DNA from: Punctularia strigosozonata HHB-11173 SS5 | Taxonomy: Eukaryota > Basidiomycota > Agaricomycetes > Corticiales > Punctulariaceae | DNA length: 64,000 nt | Reading direction: 5' to 3' | Assembly: GCF_000264995.1 (NCBI RefSeq) | Contig: NW_006767438.1 | Location: forward strand, 434,001 to 498,000 | Part shown: positions 26,529-40,757 of the stretch, piece by piece | Layout: every line of letters begins with the position of its first letter | Numbering within the stretch: position 1 is the stretch's first letter | Program-made: the position numbers and the translations under genes | The notes under the pieces: generated by a model | Seen by the model: the letters and a program-made list of their open reading frames with translations, nothing else | Told to the model about the DNA's origin: nothing | The model's database searches: none

Positions 26529-27876
26529 ATGCAGCAGCAGCCGACATTGCGCGGGGTGTGGATTCGTTCCACGCGCGATGCCATGCATATTTTCCATGGT
26601 GTCGCCCTCGGTCGCTGTCCTATGGTGACGAGGAGGCTCGACGCCGAGGAGAGACGGTGCGTCCCTTCCCCGTATGACCTGTCCTTGCCCTCATACTGAT
26701 AGCTCGGTCAGCGGCATCGTTGCCGGCAATGTCTACGTGTGGGAGGAACGAGGCGCAAACTCTGAAGCTACTGGCCTCGGCATGGAACGATGGTGAGCGC
26801 CTATCATCGTTCTGCTCCACTGCAAGCTCACAATTTCGGACGTTAGGACCGACGGGATGAGCTGGGGCCCCAGCAGGGTCCGTGATGTCAGTGAATCAAT
26901 TTTTATTACATCTCTTGATCGACTCTGACGATAACGTAGGAGTTCCTCTTCTACCATGAGAAGGATGCCGATACCACCGAGGATACGCAAGACCCGTCGA
27001 CACGATGGGCGCTCCGTCGTCGACAACCACCGTCGCCGACCTCCTCGCCAAGCAGCTCGAGACCCGTGGCTACGCCAGCTCGCTCGCAGTCGACGCCCGG
27101 CTCCCGAGAACAGCTAATCAAACAGACGTACAGCGTCCACGTCTCGCTTCCCCTCGACCGCGCAAAGGGCATCACCAGGAAATGGCATCTCAGTCAGTCC
27201 TGCACCGCTCCGAGTCACGCTGCGCTCTTACCCTCTTCGTCTCGCAGCGGCCTACTTCTCTCAGGAGAGCATCGATACACTGAACACGGTCGACTGCATA
27301 CCCAGGATCGGCAACGTTCCAGTCCCTGAAGGTTGGTTCCGGAGCGCCCGTGCAGGCAATCGCGGCAGGCGAGCAGAGGCGCGTGGAATGGACCCCGTTC
27401 CCGGTCCAGACGGATTTGCGCCCATCGCAGGGCCTTCTTCTCATGCTATGCCAGGCAGCTCCATGCCGACGGGATATGCAGGCTACAACGCCCCGGTACC
27501 CTATGCCCACGGTGTAGCACCCGGGTATACCCACAACGGGTATGTTGCTATACAGCCCTACCCCGGTGCTCCGGCGGTTGCGCAGTACAGCTCTGGGTCG
27601 TATGCGCCGCGCTACCCATACCGGGAACAGGAAATGGAACCACCCAGTCCCCAGTCATCTCCTTCTCTTTCGACGTCCTCCCTATCCTCGGACAACAATG
27701 CATCGGCGCGTCTCGGGATTTCGGGCTCTGCGTCTCCCGCGTCATGTCGCCCTAGGTCCGCCGCTCCCACCGGCGCAGTCAACCTCGTCCCATTGCAAGA
27801 TCTACAGCAGAGCAATGGTCCACGCAGGGACCCAACAGACGAGGAACTCGTTCGTCGCTTCCGCATGATCGGCTGA
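26529..27876 (+). CDS. Gti1/Pac2 (Wor1-type) transcription factor
   Basis: Gti1/Pac2 proteins are fungal DNA-binding regulators of morphology and cell fate (Candida Wor1, Histoplasma Ryp1, fission yeast Gti1 and Pac2). The two-part domain spans the first half. The N-terminal part reads RGVWIRSTRDAMHIFHGVAL, RLDAEER, SGIVAGNVYVWEERG, MERWTDGMSWGPSRVRDEFL and FYHEKD. After a variable linker the C-terminal part reads LIKQTYSVHVSLP, GITRKWHLTAYFSQESIDTL and PRIGNVPVPEGWFRSARAG. Four introns, near 26656-26700, 26791-26847, 26885-26939 and 27190-27237, restore one continuous frame. The rest is Pro/Ser/Tyr-rich and ends DEELVRRFRMIG. An in-frame Met at 26337 would add 64 residues; I kept 26529 because the domain starts right after it. 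The wide non-coding flanks are unusual for this window. Confidence 0.9.
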
Positions 27877-30589
27877 TACGCCGATGGTTTCGCATAACTC
27901 CTTGTTGGCACCCCCTATCTGCTCAGCCGGTCAATTTCCAAAAGTAGAAGATTCCGCTAGACGTAATCCCCCGTTATGCTTGCGCCGGGGAGTCACCTCC
28001 GTCTCGGTCGCTGCGTTGAACGCCAACGAAGACATGATCGCGCTTTACACGGCGCGACACAGATCCTTCCAGCGGCTTATCCCCGTACGGCCAGGGCGTC
28101 GGGATGGACCGGCTCCTCCCGCGCCTCTGAACGCCGAGCACACACCCGCACGGACTTTATTTATCGTTTTCGTTTCTTGGGCGCTGGAAGAAATGAACTA
28201 TCGTGCTCCGTCACAAACGCAAACCCGTATCGCACCTGTAATACTAACGCACGCGCATTCTGTTTCACCGGCTCATCTTGGAAAGTACCTGCCCTCCATG
28301 GCTGTGCATTGCATCCTCCCATTTCCGTTTTCGACATGCTTCCGCCTCCCCGATGTATCGCTAATCTGTTTTGTGTTTTGCTCCCGCAACCAAACATGGC
28401 ATGGTTTGATTATGCTGCACGGCAACGATCTGAAACACGACGTTGCGCTATTGTTCAAGGTTTGTCGCCGAGACGGCCTGCTCCGCGCGACGATGATCGT
28501 GAACAATTGGCGAGGCACGGTGCTTGGCCCTGTTTGGGCCTTCGTGGGAACCAAATCACATGCTTTCTATCGTTTTGGCTCGCATTTTCGGCTCTCTCTG
28601 GCGCTCTCCTGAAAGTTAGCGTAGCTTGCAGTCCGGCTATCGCTGCGAAACATAGCTCGGTTGTGCCTACTTCAAGATGCGTGCTGCGATGGAGCGCACA
28701 TGCTCAGTGTTGCCGTATTGTTCGAAGTCGCGTGCCGCATGCACCGTATGAAACCTGGAGCAGGATTTATTCGACTATCATTGCATGTTGATTGGGTTGC
28801 AAACTTGCGGGCATCCAGACCCGGTGAACCCTGTTTTACGTCTCATAGGTAACTGAGGCAACAGGAAATAGTCGATGGCCAGGCCAACTCCCGGCGATTC
28901 GTCGGGCAGAGCCAACGATACGACTTGGATCTTGGAACGGGGGGATGTCGGTAGCGAGTCTAGTGACCCAGATGGCGGCGTGACGACATGCACCTGGGGA
29001 AAGCGAAGAAGGGAGGCGCGAGGCGCGCTGGGTTGCCTGATACGGATGCAGATGCGGACACTGAGCTTGGCGCGTCTACAGGGAGGGTGATTGGCATTCG
29101 ATGAGGTAATTCCGCTTCGAGAAGGGGCATCCAAAATACCTGGTTAGTTTAGAGTGATCCGATAAATGGCCGTAAACAGCCTCTCAGCGACCAGCCAGGC
29201 AAGAGTCCGTCATGCGCATTGACAGAAAATAAACGGAGTATCGAGGTTGCTACGAGCTTGTCACCGATGCGACGTTCTGTTCGGGCGCGAACGTCGTGTC
29301 CAGCCTCGGAGAATCCATGGTTCGGAGATGTCAAGCCAAACTGAAATTTGGGCAAAGTCGAAGATGCACGACGAGTAATAACCCCAATGCAGTTGAAGCC
29401 ACAGCGCCATTTCCTCCGCCATACTATCGTGCGGGAATCATGGGGGCAGGCGAGACACTCGCCGTTTCTTAGACTCACATGAGATCCACGGGTGATTGGC
29501 ATCTCCAACTCCATTTCCTCCATCACTTGCGGGTCTCTTGCCATTCGTGGCGACGTAGAGAAGATCCTAAGTAGGATGCTCGAAATATCCATATTACCCG
29601 AACATTGGCGAGTGGTGACCTATCCTAGAGAGCGGTCAGACCCTCCTTCTCTCTCGAAATCGTAATGTGCCAGCTGTACCTAGAAGAAGGAAGCGATTTG
29701 CATTTTCGTGCGCATAAAATCCTTCCTTTACCCAACGTCCCTGGTCCGAGCGTCGACGAGGTACAGATGTCGCAGTCCATCAGAACTTGAGTGCACCTTC
29801 GGATGTGTTGGCTTCACCAGTTGCGGTAGAATCCTCAGGGTCCCAATGGGGCGTGGACTGTCGAACACCGAGCTCTCCCCATGCAGCACGCGCATCCTCG
29901 TTCGATGGACGCGGCGAATGATCCAGACGGTCTCCGCCGATCGCGCATACCCGCGCCCGAGTTGTTAATTACCTCGTGCGATCAAATCAACCTGATGATA
30001 CAGATTAACGGTCACGAACGTTCCCTCCGAGAGCCATGGTGCCACTCAATGGCCTCTCGCGCGGGATCGGCCGTGGGTTGTTGCATCTTCCGAGTCGCAT
30101 AGAGTGGACGCACGCGGTTCTGTTCTGTTCCTCTTCTGCTCTGTTCCCGTTACAGGAACGATATGGGCGTTCGGGGTTACGCGTGCTCCGACACCCTCAA
30201 AGAAGTTCCGTGTTTCGTGTTCTGGAAGGAGTCATCCGAACTAGGGTAACTTACCCATCGACAGACCATAGTGCGTACTCGACGGAGGTCGAGCCCGGTG
30301 GTCGCCATGTCAAACAGAGAACGTGTTCATACAAGTTGCATCTAGTGACTCCAGCGTCAACCAGCCGCGCCGACGAATGCGGTCTCAAGCCGGTTTTGAC
30401 GCACGTGACCCCATCATATTCCTCCCCAGGTTGTCCAAGTCCTGCCCGAGGTGCGTATGTTGGCTTGCATTTATTGTTCGGTTGGTGGAATGAAGGCGCC
30501 ATCAACAGGCTTGCGGCGCAACTGCGCTGTGCTCTACAATATATCGAGAGTCCGAAATTTTCTAGAACGATCGTCCACTATCACCCCTC
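27877..30589. other. gene-poor region downstream of the Gti1/Pac2 gene
   Basis: This 2.7-kb stretch has no recognisable gene. From 27884 to about 28790 two plus-strand frames (242 and 271 codons) are open at once, yet neither resembles a known family. T-rich patches such as near 28160 and 28330 look like untranslated sequence. A 147-codon minus frame at 29149-29592 and short plus frames near 28875-29090 could not be tied to a gene. The right end should carry the promoter of the next gene; TATAT occurs at about 30540. Confidence 0.4.
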
Positions 30590-32425
30590 ATGGACTTGGA
30601 CGACCTTGATGGCTCTCACCTGCCCCCTTGGGTCCCACGACTGGCATTGACAGTGCGAGAAATCACATCTGTCCTCGCAGTCTTTGTACTCGCGACTGAA
30701 CATGAGCTATCGGATTTCTCCTTTGATGAAGATGACGAGTACGACGAGCGGCTCATCGCGGATGCTCTATCGAAAGGCCTATCCATCAATGTCAACGGCG
30801 CTCCATGGCAGCGAGTCATCATGCGGGTGGACGAGCATGCCGACGAAGCTATCATCATAATCTATGGTCTAATGCCCGGAAGGCAGTACGACATAGAGTT
30901 GGCGCTCATTCAGGGAGATGATAACATCAGGGAACAGATCACCACCGAAGCTCGTACGTACTGTAATTGCATGCCAATGGTGGTACTCATGATTGTTAGT
31001 GCAGATACTCCGCATGTGGAAAACGAATTGCGCGAAGCGGACGTGCATACTGTCGACTACATTCTACCCGCCCATGACCTCCCGTCACCAGGCAGTTCAT
31101 CACCCCTTCCTGCACCCCCCGTGACTGTCGAAGAACGTACTTCCCAGCTCCAACAGACGCTTACGGCCCTCGTCAACGAGCGTGATACGCTGACCGGCAA
31201 CCTAAAATCTGCTCGTCGGGATGCGCAAAAGGCAGACGCGGCCCTCCGCGCCGAGATCGAGGCGCTCAAGCGAGCGTCCGAAAAGCAGGCGGCTGCAGAA
31301 CATCGTGCTCGCCAGAAGATCCTTGCTTTACAGGAAGCCGTGAAGCAGGCTACTTCTGCCACTCGTGAAACGGACGATCTCGTCAAAGACCTGGAGAAGC
31401 AATTACCGGATCTGCGAGCGCAAAAGGAGGAGAAGGAGAAGGAGTATCAAGAGATGAAGCAGACGGCGGACAAGGCACGACAGGAACGGGACAAGTCAGA
31501 GAAGTGCCGACGCAAGAAAGCAGATGGGATGAAGAACGAGCTGACGACGCTCGGCAACAAGCTCGACAAATTGCACGGTAAGAGGGAGAAGCTGGAGAAC
31601 GAGGTCATCAGCAATCTAGAGGAACAGCTGAAGAAGTTGGAGATGGAGGTAGAGCGTACGGAAGCCGAGGACTACAGCTACGCTGTTCCGGGCGGAGACA
31701 TAGATCATGACCCTCCGACAGACCCTTTGGAGTCGCCTAAGGGCTATCATGGCGCCCCTGTCGGCGGTCATGCCTCATTTTCTCGTCGACACGGACGGTA
31801 TTCAAGCCATGGGCATGCCTCGGCCGCCTCCTACTTTCCTCGGACTTCCGGCGCAGCTCATCGCCCGGGGCCTATTCAACGTCCAACGACCTCCGCTGTC
31901 ACTGCGAGCGGATCCTCATCTTCCACACATTCACGCCTTCCAGGTTCAAAGCATGCCGTCGCTGGCGGAGGTACCTTTGTCTCGCGTGCGCAGCAGAGTC
32001 ATGTCGCCCCGGAACCTAGGGGACGTGGCGCGCCTGAGCAATCACACGGCGGTTCGCCGGGTATTGCGTTATCAGCTTCCATCTCTCGGCCAGGAGCTTC
32101 CTCTGCAACATCACTCCCCTCTAGTTCGGGTTTCCCCACGTCGCCTTCGTCGACGCTGTCCAGTCGTGCGGCTCCCTTCGAACCATCGGGGCGGGGGCAT
32201 GCGAACAGTTCAGGGTCTGGAATGAGAACCGGGGCGAGCACGAGCTCGATCCCCAACTCGGCATCAGATCTGAACCCTGCCAGTGTCCCCTTCGAGCCGA
32301 AAACTATCCTTTCGAACCCGAACAGACACCCACCAGGCACTGCGGGAGCAAGGAAGGAGCGAATTTCGAATCAAGCTGCTTCGGCACCATCACCCAGAGC
32401 AGCGGCGGAGGAGTCTGCTACCTGA
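30590..32425 (+). CDS. AcrB-like coiled-coil protein
   Basis: The protein opens MDLDDLDGSHLPPWVPRLAL and has an ordered N-terminal segment, PWQRVIMRVDEHADEAIIII then YGLMPGRQYDIELALIQGD. After one intron (about 30954-31002, GTACGT to CAG) comes a coiled coil of about 220 residues, containing LKSARRDAQKADAALRAEIE, LKRASEKQAAAEHRARQKIL and KLHGKREKLENE. The last 220 residues are Ser/Pro/Gly-rich and disordered. The arrangement resembles basidiomycete proteins annotated as ubiquitination-network signalling protein AcrB, named from Aspergillus acrB of the creB/creD pathway. That link is from memory of the family and rests mainly on the coiled coil. The frame is long and clean, so coding is sure and function is not. 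Confidence 0.75.
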   Translation: MDLDDLDGSHLPPWVPRLALTVREITSVLAVFVLATEHELSDFSFDEDDEYDERLIADALSKGLSINVNGAPWQRVIMRVDEHADEAIIIIYGLMPGRQYDIELALIQGDDNIREQITTEARTYCNCMPMVVLMIVSADTPHVENELREADVHTVDYILPAHDLPSPGSSSPLPAPPVTVEERTSQLQQTLTALVNERDTLTGNLKSARRDAQKADAALRAEIEALKRASEKQAAAEHRARQKILALQEAVKQATSATRETDDLVKDLEKQLPDLRAQKEEKEKEYQEMKQTADKARQERDKSEKCRRKKADGMKNELTTLGNKLDKLHGKREKLENEVISNLEEQLKKLEMEVERTEAEDYSYAVPGGDIDHDPPTDPLESPKGYHGAPVGGHASFSRRHGRYSSHGHASAASYFPRTSGAAHRPGPIQRPTTSAVTASGSSSSTHSRLPGSKHAVAGGGTFVSRAQQSHVAPEPRGRGAPEQSHGGSPGIALSASISRPGASSATSLPSSSGFPTSPSSTLSSRAAPFEPSGRGHANSSGSGMRTGASTSSIPNSASDLNPASVPFEPKTILSNPNRHPPGTAGARKERISNQAASAPSPRAAAEESAT

Positions 32426-35400
32426 CTGTCCATGTCCCTCGAAGGGCACGCCCATCTAGCCCGTCGCCGCATGCTGTCCGAACGCGCTCCCAGAGTCAGC
32501 TCGAATATATAGTGCATGCTATATTATACTCTGCACGTATAATGTAAACCAATTGACCGCAAATCCGTATCTGGCGTTATAGCACGCGACTACTGGTAAC
32601 TTGTGTTGATTAAGTAAGAGGGTGGCGGACGAGACGCGTCGATCACGACTTGGCAAGCTCGCAGCATCAGCTTATTCTAATTCGCGCACGCACGGGCTTA
32701 TCGCGCTGTTCTATGATTCGCTGGAAACACTGAAGGGCTCAATCTTGGCAACGGTGGTGCGGACCTAGGTGAGATGCTACGCCGCCACGGTACCAACGAA
32801 ACTGCGTCTATGGGAAATTTCCGACGATGTTCATCCTTAATCAACGCCTCGAAACTTCGAAACAGTCTTTCACTCTCACTCCTCCGCCCTGAGAACCCGC
32901 TCTGCTTGAGTGTGGTCTCCATGAAGGGTGTTGCAGCTAGGACTAGACCCTGGAGTTATCGCCGCCTATTCATGCAATATCTCTCGGACGTATCACGAAT
33001 GCAAACAGGATCGCTATTCCAGTCCCTACCATTCATTCGTGGATCTTCTCCCATTGCTCGTCGTCGACAACGGGGTCGAGTCCCTCGCTGCCTTCAACCT
33101 TGTCTTAGGGCTGTGTCCCAACAATAATCATTGACAAAATTCGTCCACAGTAACATCGGCGACGTTTCTCACTCGGCCTGCGGGTTACACTTTATCTAGC
33201 AACAATATGTATCTCTTTTCAGTAAACGGCTGCTGTTACTCGGTTCCATCACTGCGCGACGGAAGATCAGTCCATAACGAGACCGTCAAGTTCTTACTGA
33301 AGAGTACCGGCTGACTGGCACGTAAAACCTCCCATGTACGCCATCTTGACTTAGAATTCCAAGCACTCTTCGTCATTTGGGAATCGTGGTTAACTTATTA
33401 CTTTCCTGGGTGCTTATGTACGACGCGATCATGGCCGAGGCGTTGTAGGCTGATAGTGTTGACATGCTCACCGTGAGCCTAGTCCCCGGATCCAGAGCTT
33501 GTCTGATGCTTCAATACTGCCGATCTTTCTCTGATCATATCCTGCCATGTACGTGTCTCCTGTCGATGAGAACGTAGAATAGGTCTTAATGTATTCCATC
33601 GCCTGTTAGAACCTGCGCTGCTTATTGTTAGACGTCTTAAACGTGCGCTCTAGCCGAGGGCCCCGGGCCGTTAACGGCCCGTAGCATCGACGGGGCTTAA
33701 GCCATCTTTCACCACAGAGGGATGCTATGTGAACCAAACTATTGTTGGAAGATATTCTCAAATAGTCACGCTGGCTTCTTATCTTCTCAGCTACGGTTCC
33801 CAGCCGAGGCTCTGGACCACGTAAATCATATCGACACAGGACCGGCGGCACACCCTTGGAGCTCTATGTGCATAACACAACACAGAACTGAGCAGTTACC
33901 GCGCCATCTCGTGGAATTTGTGCATATAATGAACTTTCACCTTACTTTATGCATTTCGGACACGGTTTTTCACAGACCTCGCAAGTATTAGACGGCGTTC
34001 TAATCTTCGCTACTTCCTCTGCTATTAGCTGGCTCGCATTTGCCGTTCAGCAAGCGAGTGGGTCTTGCCTGCCGTGAAGGCTCGACGTTGTCCGCGTTAC
34101 ATCCGGGTAACCACACGGTCTGCTGCCGCACAGATGCCTTTCAAGCGACATATCTCAGACCTGACGCAAGCCAGGCGTATATGCGGTATGTGGAGTCTCG
34201 CGAATCCTCATCGATGCTGCGCACTGACCACGGTGTTACCTTCCCCTTCCGTCTGTGCGGGAAGGGAGAGCTCGATAAGCCTTCGGCCGCGCCACTGGCA
34301 GCCCGGTGAAATTGTCACCGACGACTGCGGCAGAAGTAAACGGCACTGAGGCATTGCCCATGCTGCTAAGGCGGGCGCAGGTGTTCCGGCCGCTTGATAA
34401 TGACCATTGCGAACTGGGCCGCAGAGATCAGTGGATAAATGGAATCGATACGGTACGGTACGTACGATTCGGAGGGTGCTACATCCGAATCTCTCATCTT
34501 TCCGTATTCGCGCGCTTTCGGTCCCTGGATTGCTTGCGTTCTGTGAAGTATTGATAGTGTCAGATGCTCATGAAATTCGCATCTAGCTGCAGCAGACGGA
34601 TCCTATCTTTATGCCAATCCACACTACTGCCACGGTCGGCTCATTGACCTCCTCTCTCGCTCCCATGACGTGGGCACTTCCTCTTATTTCACGAGCTTCA
34701 ACTTACTATCGTCGATAGTAAAAAGTACGAGAGCACGGCGAACTCGACCTAATCGAGGTTCTCATGGCTATAAGTACGCCATGAATGTGGCACTTGTAGA
34801 CAGTTGTTAACTCCGTTACATAGAGGTCTTGAAAGTCCCTCATCTGGATGTGTTTCTCGAAGCATTGCAGTTCGCCGCGATTGTATTGAAAGTCTTCTCC
34901 CTGCAGAGCTCGATTACACCCGATCATGTTACAGCATTAATATTGCTCTCAAAGCACCGAACAGCTCGCTAGGAACATCTTGGGGGGGGGGGGGGTACAG
35001 ATCGCCTTCTTTCAATGCGCCTTTGCCAGCTCCGACCCAGGGCGTGTGCTCAGTGCCTATCTCCGGCACCGTGAAACGCGTGAATATACTCGCAGTAACG
35101 AGCTGAACGCAGGATAGATCGACGGACACATTGCTACATCACACCCAGAGCGTCCGACCAGGAGCTGGCATTCTTCCCATGGGTTACTCGATCCTCGGAA
35201 CGATTACAGAGAGGACGAAGATTTACAAGAACTTGCTTCCTGAAAGCGCCATATTTGCTACTGGTGTAGCCATGGTTCAGGAATAGTTCTGCTGAGTACT
35301 CTGGGGGAGTGCACACGTTGACATGCCGTCGGATGCTTAAGTCGGTGGAGTAATTGTGCGGCCTTGAGCCGTATTCTCGTCTTTGACTGTTGACGAGACC

Positions 35401-35616
35401 GTTAAAGGGGAGACGGAGAGCCGGCATGCCTGCCGCAGTAGAGCTTGAGTTTGTTGGGCCTTTGACAGCGCTGGAACCATATGTATATTGGGACATACAT
35501 AGTCTAGTCAGTTGCATTAAACTCCTTCAAGCTGAAATGAAGCTCGCTCCACCGTGGCTCGCGATACCAGCTCTGTCTAAATATATCACAAGCTTCGTGG
35601 CATCCGAGTTCAAGCC
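32426..35616. other. gene-poor region between the AcrB-like and DJ-1 genes
   Basis: This is 3.2 kb without a recognisable gene. Frames are short (at most 127 codons) and show no family motif. A run of 14 G residues lies at 34982-34995. A few short frames near 32930-33130 and 35390-35656 look slightly gene-like, but I could not extend them through splice sites. No transposon ends were recognised. Confidence 0.4.
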
Positions 35617-36463
35617 TCAGAATGGAGTCCCGTGTGGAAACACCATCGGGCCATAGATCTCGTCTCGTTTGGATTTGCCGACGAGCAGTTCGGCTAGAGT
35701 TAACGCAAATGGGAAGGCGGTGCCTATATCGGGATCACGTTAATTCCGTGACGACAAAAAGACTGCATGGTGAACTTACCGGGACCTCGGCTGGTTTGTG
35801 GAGGGTCGAGGAATGAGATATAATGATCAACACGAATGATACCGGAAAACAACGCACCTAGTAACAAGTTTTCCGGAAAGTGCCACTGGGTCTTCGGAGT
35901 ACTCAAATTCTGACGAGAACGCAAGTTTGTCAGTAAATTGGCACACTGGACTCATAATTACGAAGGGACCTTTCTCCAATTTGGACCGAACACTCGGATG
36001 GGAAGTGATCTGTTGCTTCGGTAGCTTAGCTGAGAGCGCAGCAAGGCTTCCCGCGCATATCATGCCCACAACTTTGCCTTGATCATAGAAACTTTTGATG
36101 AGGCTCTGAACGCGGGAGTTACCGCTGATCGTCTCCGCGCCTTTGGCGCCTCCCGGTACGACGATTGCGTCGAAACGCGAGAGCGCATCGCTTGCGATAT
36201 CATCGTTGAAGAACGCATCGGGTACAATCCTGACGCCTCGCGAGCATGTAGCATGCGGTGTGTCAGTGGTTTCAGGCCCGGCTGCAACGTAGGCAGACGT
36301 GCATTGGACGCCAGCGCGCACAAGAGTATCGTAAGTGATGACGCTATAGAAAGATGCGGTGAAAGTTGAGTTCGAGCTCGCGACTGCATCCACAGCAATC
36401 ATTTGTTGCTCACAATTCCATCTCCTCCGTACCTTCCGCAATCAATATGAGAGCTGCAGTCAT
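35617..36463 (-). CDS. DJ-1/PARK7-family protein
   Basis: DJ-1 proteins are small redox-sensing and glyoxal-detoxifying proteins of the DJ-1/PfpI superfamily. Five exons read together give 197 residues with no break. Exon 1 (36414-36463) encodes MTAALILIAEGTEEMEF with the conserved Glu. Exon 2 (35970-36343) has ITYDTLVRAGVQCTSAYV, DAIVVPGGAKGAETI and VVGMICAGSLAAL, with the reactive Cys in the nucleophile elbow. Exon 3 (35858-35909) has FEYSEDPVALSGKLV. Exon 4 (35780-35790) is only 11 nt and supplies SRGPG. Exon 5 (35617-35723) gives TAFPFALTLAELLVGKS and ends YGPMVFPHGTPF. All introns are GT-AG and 56-70 nt long. The length matches the family (about 190). The gene is easily missed because exons 1 and 3-5 are all short. 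It diverges from the CHAT relic. Confidence 0.9.
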
Positions 36464-37059
36464 CTTGGACCTTGAAGTGGGAGCTGGTGATCCTCTTACA
36501 ATTGTCGAGTTTCGAGTCCAGTAAGCCTGAAATCAATGACGTGATCGGCTCCTCGGTTCCCGTGACTATATCGTGCCTTGACCACGAACCACGACCACCG
36601 CTGAAATATAGGCTTGTCACCACGATACCTTCGGAAATTGTCTCAATGCAAGCATTGTTTCCGGTGACATATAGAAGAGGATGCGGGATGGGGCAACCCT
36701 TACCACCGTATGGACGGGCGACCACCAACCAACCTTGAGGGATATCCACTGGAGTTGCGCCTGAGTTAGTGCTCAAGATAACCAAACCCGCACAAGTAAA
36801 TCTTTGAGCTAGAGCTTCTTGTGACGGTGTCGGAATTCAGCCGTGAGTGCTACGACCGATATAGCCATGTATGCGCTGAAAGCTTTCTCGTTCACCTGAA
36901 CAAGACTATCACCGAGTTAGCGACGAAACCACGGCCTTGCCTCCGCGAAGGTGTCAATGCTTACCCTATGAGAGGCTCCTTGCATCGTCCAGACGTATTA
37001 TCGTCATACCCCTCAGGTTGCAATACGCTCCTGGACATCCATTGCGGTGTGCTTGGCCT
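36464..37059. other. spacer between DJ-1 and CHAT relic
   Basis: This stretch should hold the DJ-1 promoter. Weak TPR-like fragments of the CHAT relic may begin near 36820, but I could not align them. Confidence 0.35.
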
Positions 37060-37875
37060 ACTATCCCGTGTCACTTTCTTCGGACAGTACGGTCCTCGGC
37101 GGTGCAGTCCACGCACTGTATGTTGTTCAACCTGAACAGGCAGTAGAGATTCAGGGTCGTGCAACCTTCTGGACCCACGCGCTACACGTACGATCGCAAT
37201 TCGACGAAGTCCCCAATGAGTACCGCCAGAGAGTAACTGTCCTCGCCCAACAACTGGAGAGCAAATCATCAGCAAGGCCGACAGCTTGCCCTCTCTCACC
37301 GATTCGTGGATCATTCGTTCACACGCAATCTGGCGAGCATCCATCGTGGAACCACGCTCGGCGCTGCACGATAGACTTATGTTGAAGAAGCGGCCAAAGC
37401 CCTCGAAACGTGGAACTGCGGAAACGATCCTTGGCAGATCGTGGACAAACCTGGCGTGGCCCATTTTACGAGCCCTGGGGTTATAGGTGAGTGAACTAGC
37501 TGAATTGAAATCACAGAATTTAGCTCACGAGGTCTTCAGCGACTCAGTGGACGATAACGTCCCTGCAATCTAGTGGTGCCCTACCGGTGGTTACGTACAC
37601 TTGCCGATACATGCAGCTTGCGCTCAAGGCGTGAGGTGTTCAGATTACATCGTCTCTTTTTACATATTCCCGGATATACACTGTATTCTACATCAGCCCA
37701 ACGGGGGACGTCGACGGGTCCATTATCTCTGGCGCGGTATACAAGCAACTATTCAGCAACTCATCTGGATTCCTTGATCCCGATGAAGGTCCATATGCGC
37801 TGGATGATGCGGTGCAACAACTTCGATTGGCACATTCAAATCCAAGCCGTTGGGCATGTTACGTTCGTCCATGTT
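37060..37875 (+). pseudogene. decayed TPR-CHAT protein gene
   Basis: TPR-CHAT proteins (caspase-HetF-associated domain with tetratricopeptide repeats) are abundant in Agaricomycetes and carry a caspase-like fold of unknown function. Three separated segments resemble that family. Near 37110-37260 reads VVQPEQAVE, GRATFWTHALHVRSQFDEVP and RQRVTVLAQQLE, the linker before CHAT. Near 37571-37680 reads WCPTGGYVHLPIHAACA and CSDYIVSFYI, the CHAT start. Near 37705-37875 reads DVDGSIISGAVYKQLFSNSS, DEGPYALDDAVQQLRLAH and NPSRWACYV, the CHAT end. The segments lie in different frames. The central CHAT stretch that normally holds the catalytic His and Cys is missing between the second and third. I therefore read it as a pseudogene. 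Its left border is unclear. Confidence 0.6.
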
Positions 37876-38133
37876 CTCGACGTTGCGCGTCGCTGTTCAA
37901 AGTCGTTCCAGTATGAGTTCATAGCTCGATGCATTGAGCGCGTAGATAGTGTGGCCGTTCGAGAACGCAATTGCACACAAGAGGATGAAACTATGAGACG
38001 GTGACAAAGGGATCGTTAGGTCACGGTCAGGCTCTTGAGAATGCATCGAGTTAGAGATGCCCATAGACGACAAAAATATGAAAGGAGTAAACTACCGATA
38101 TCACCACAATCACCACACACATCATAGAGCCGT

Positions 38134-40757
<2,624 letters not shown>

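Noticed and set aside
29149-29592. 147-codon minus frame with a few Cys residues
   Set aside because: It looks slightly gene-like, but no family, no start context and no flanking exons could be supported.
34982-34995. Run of 14 G residues
   Set aside because: A single mononucleotide run, possibly of inexact length; no wider structure or repeat around it.
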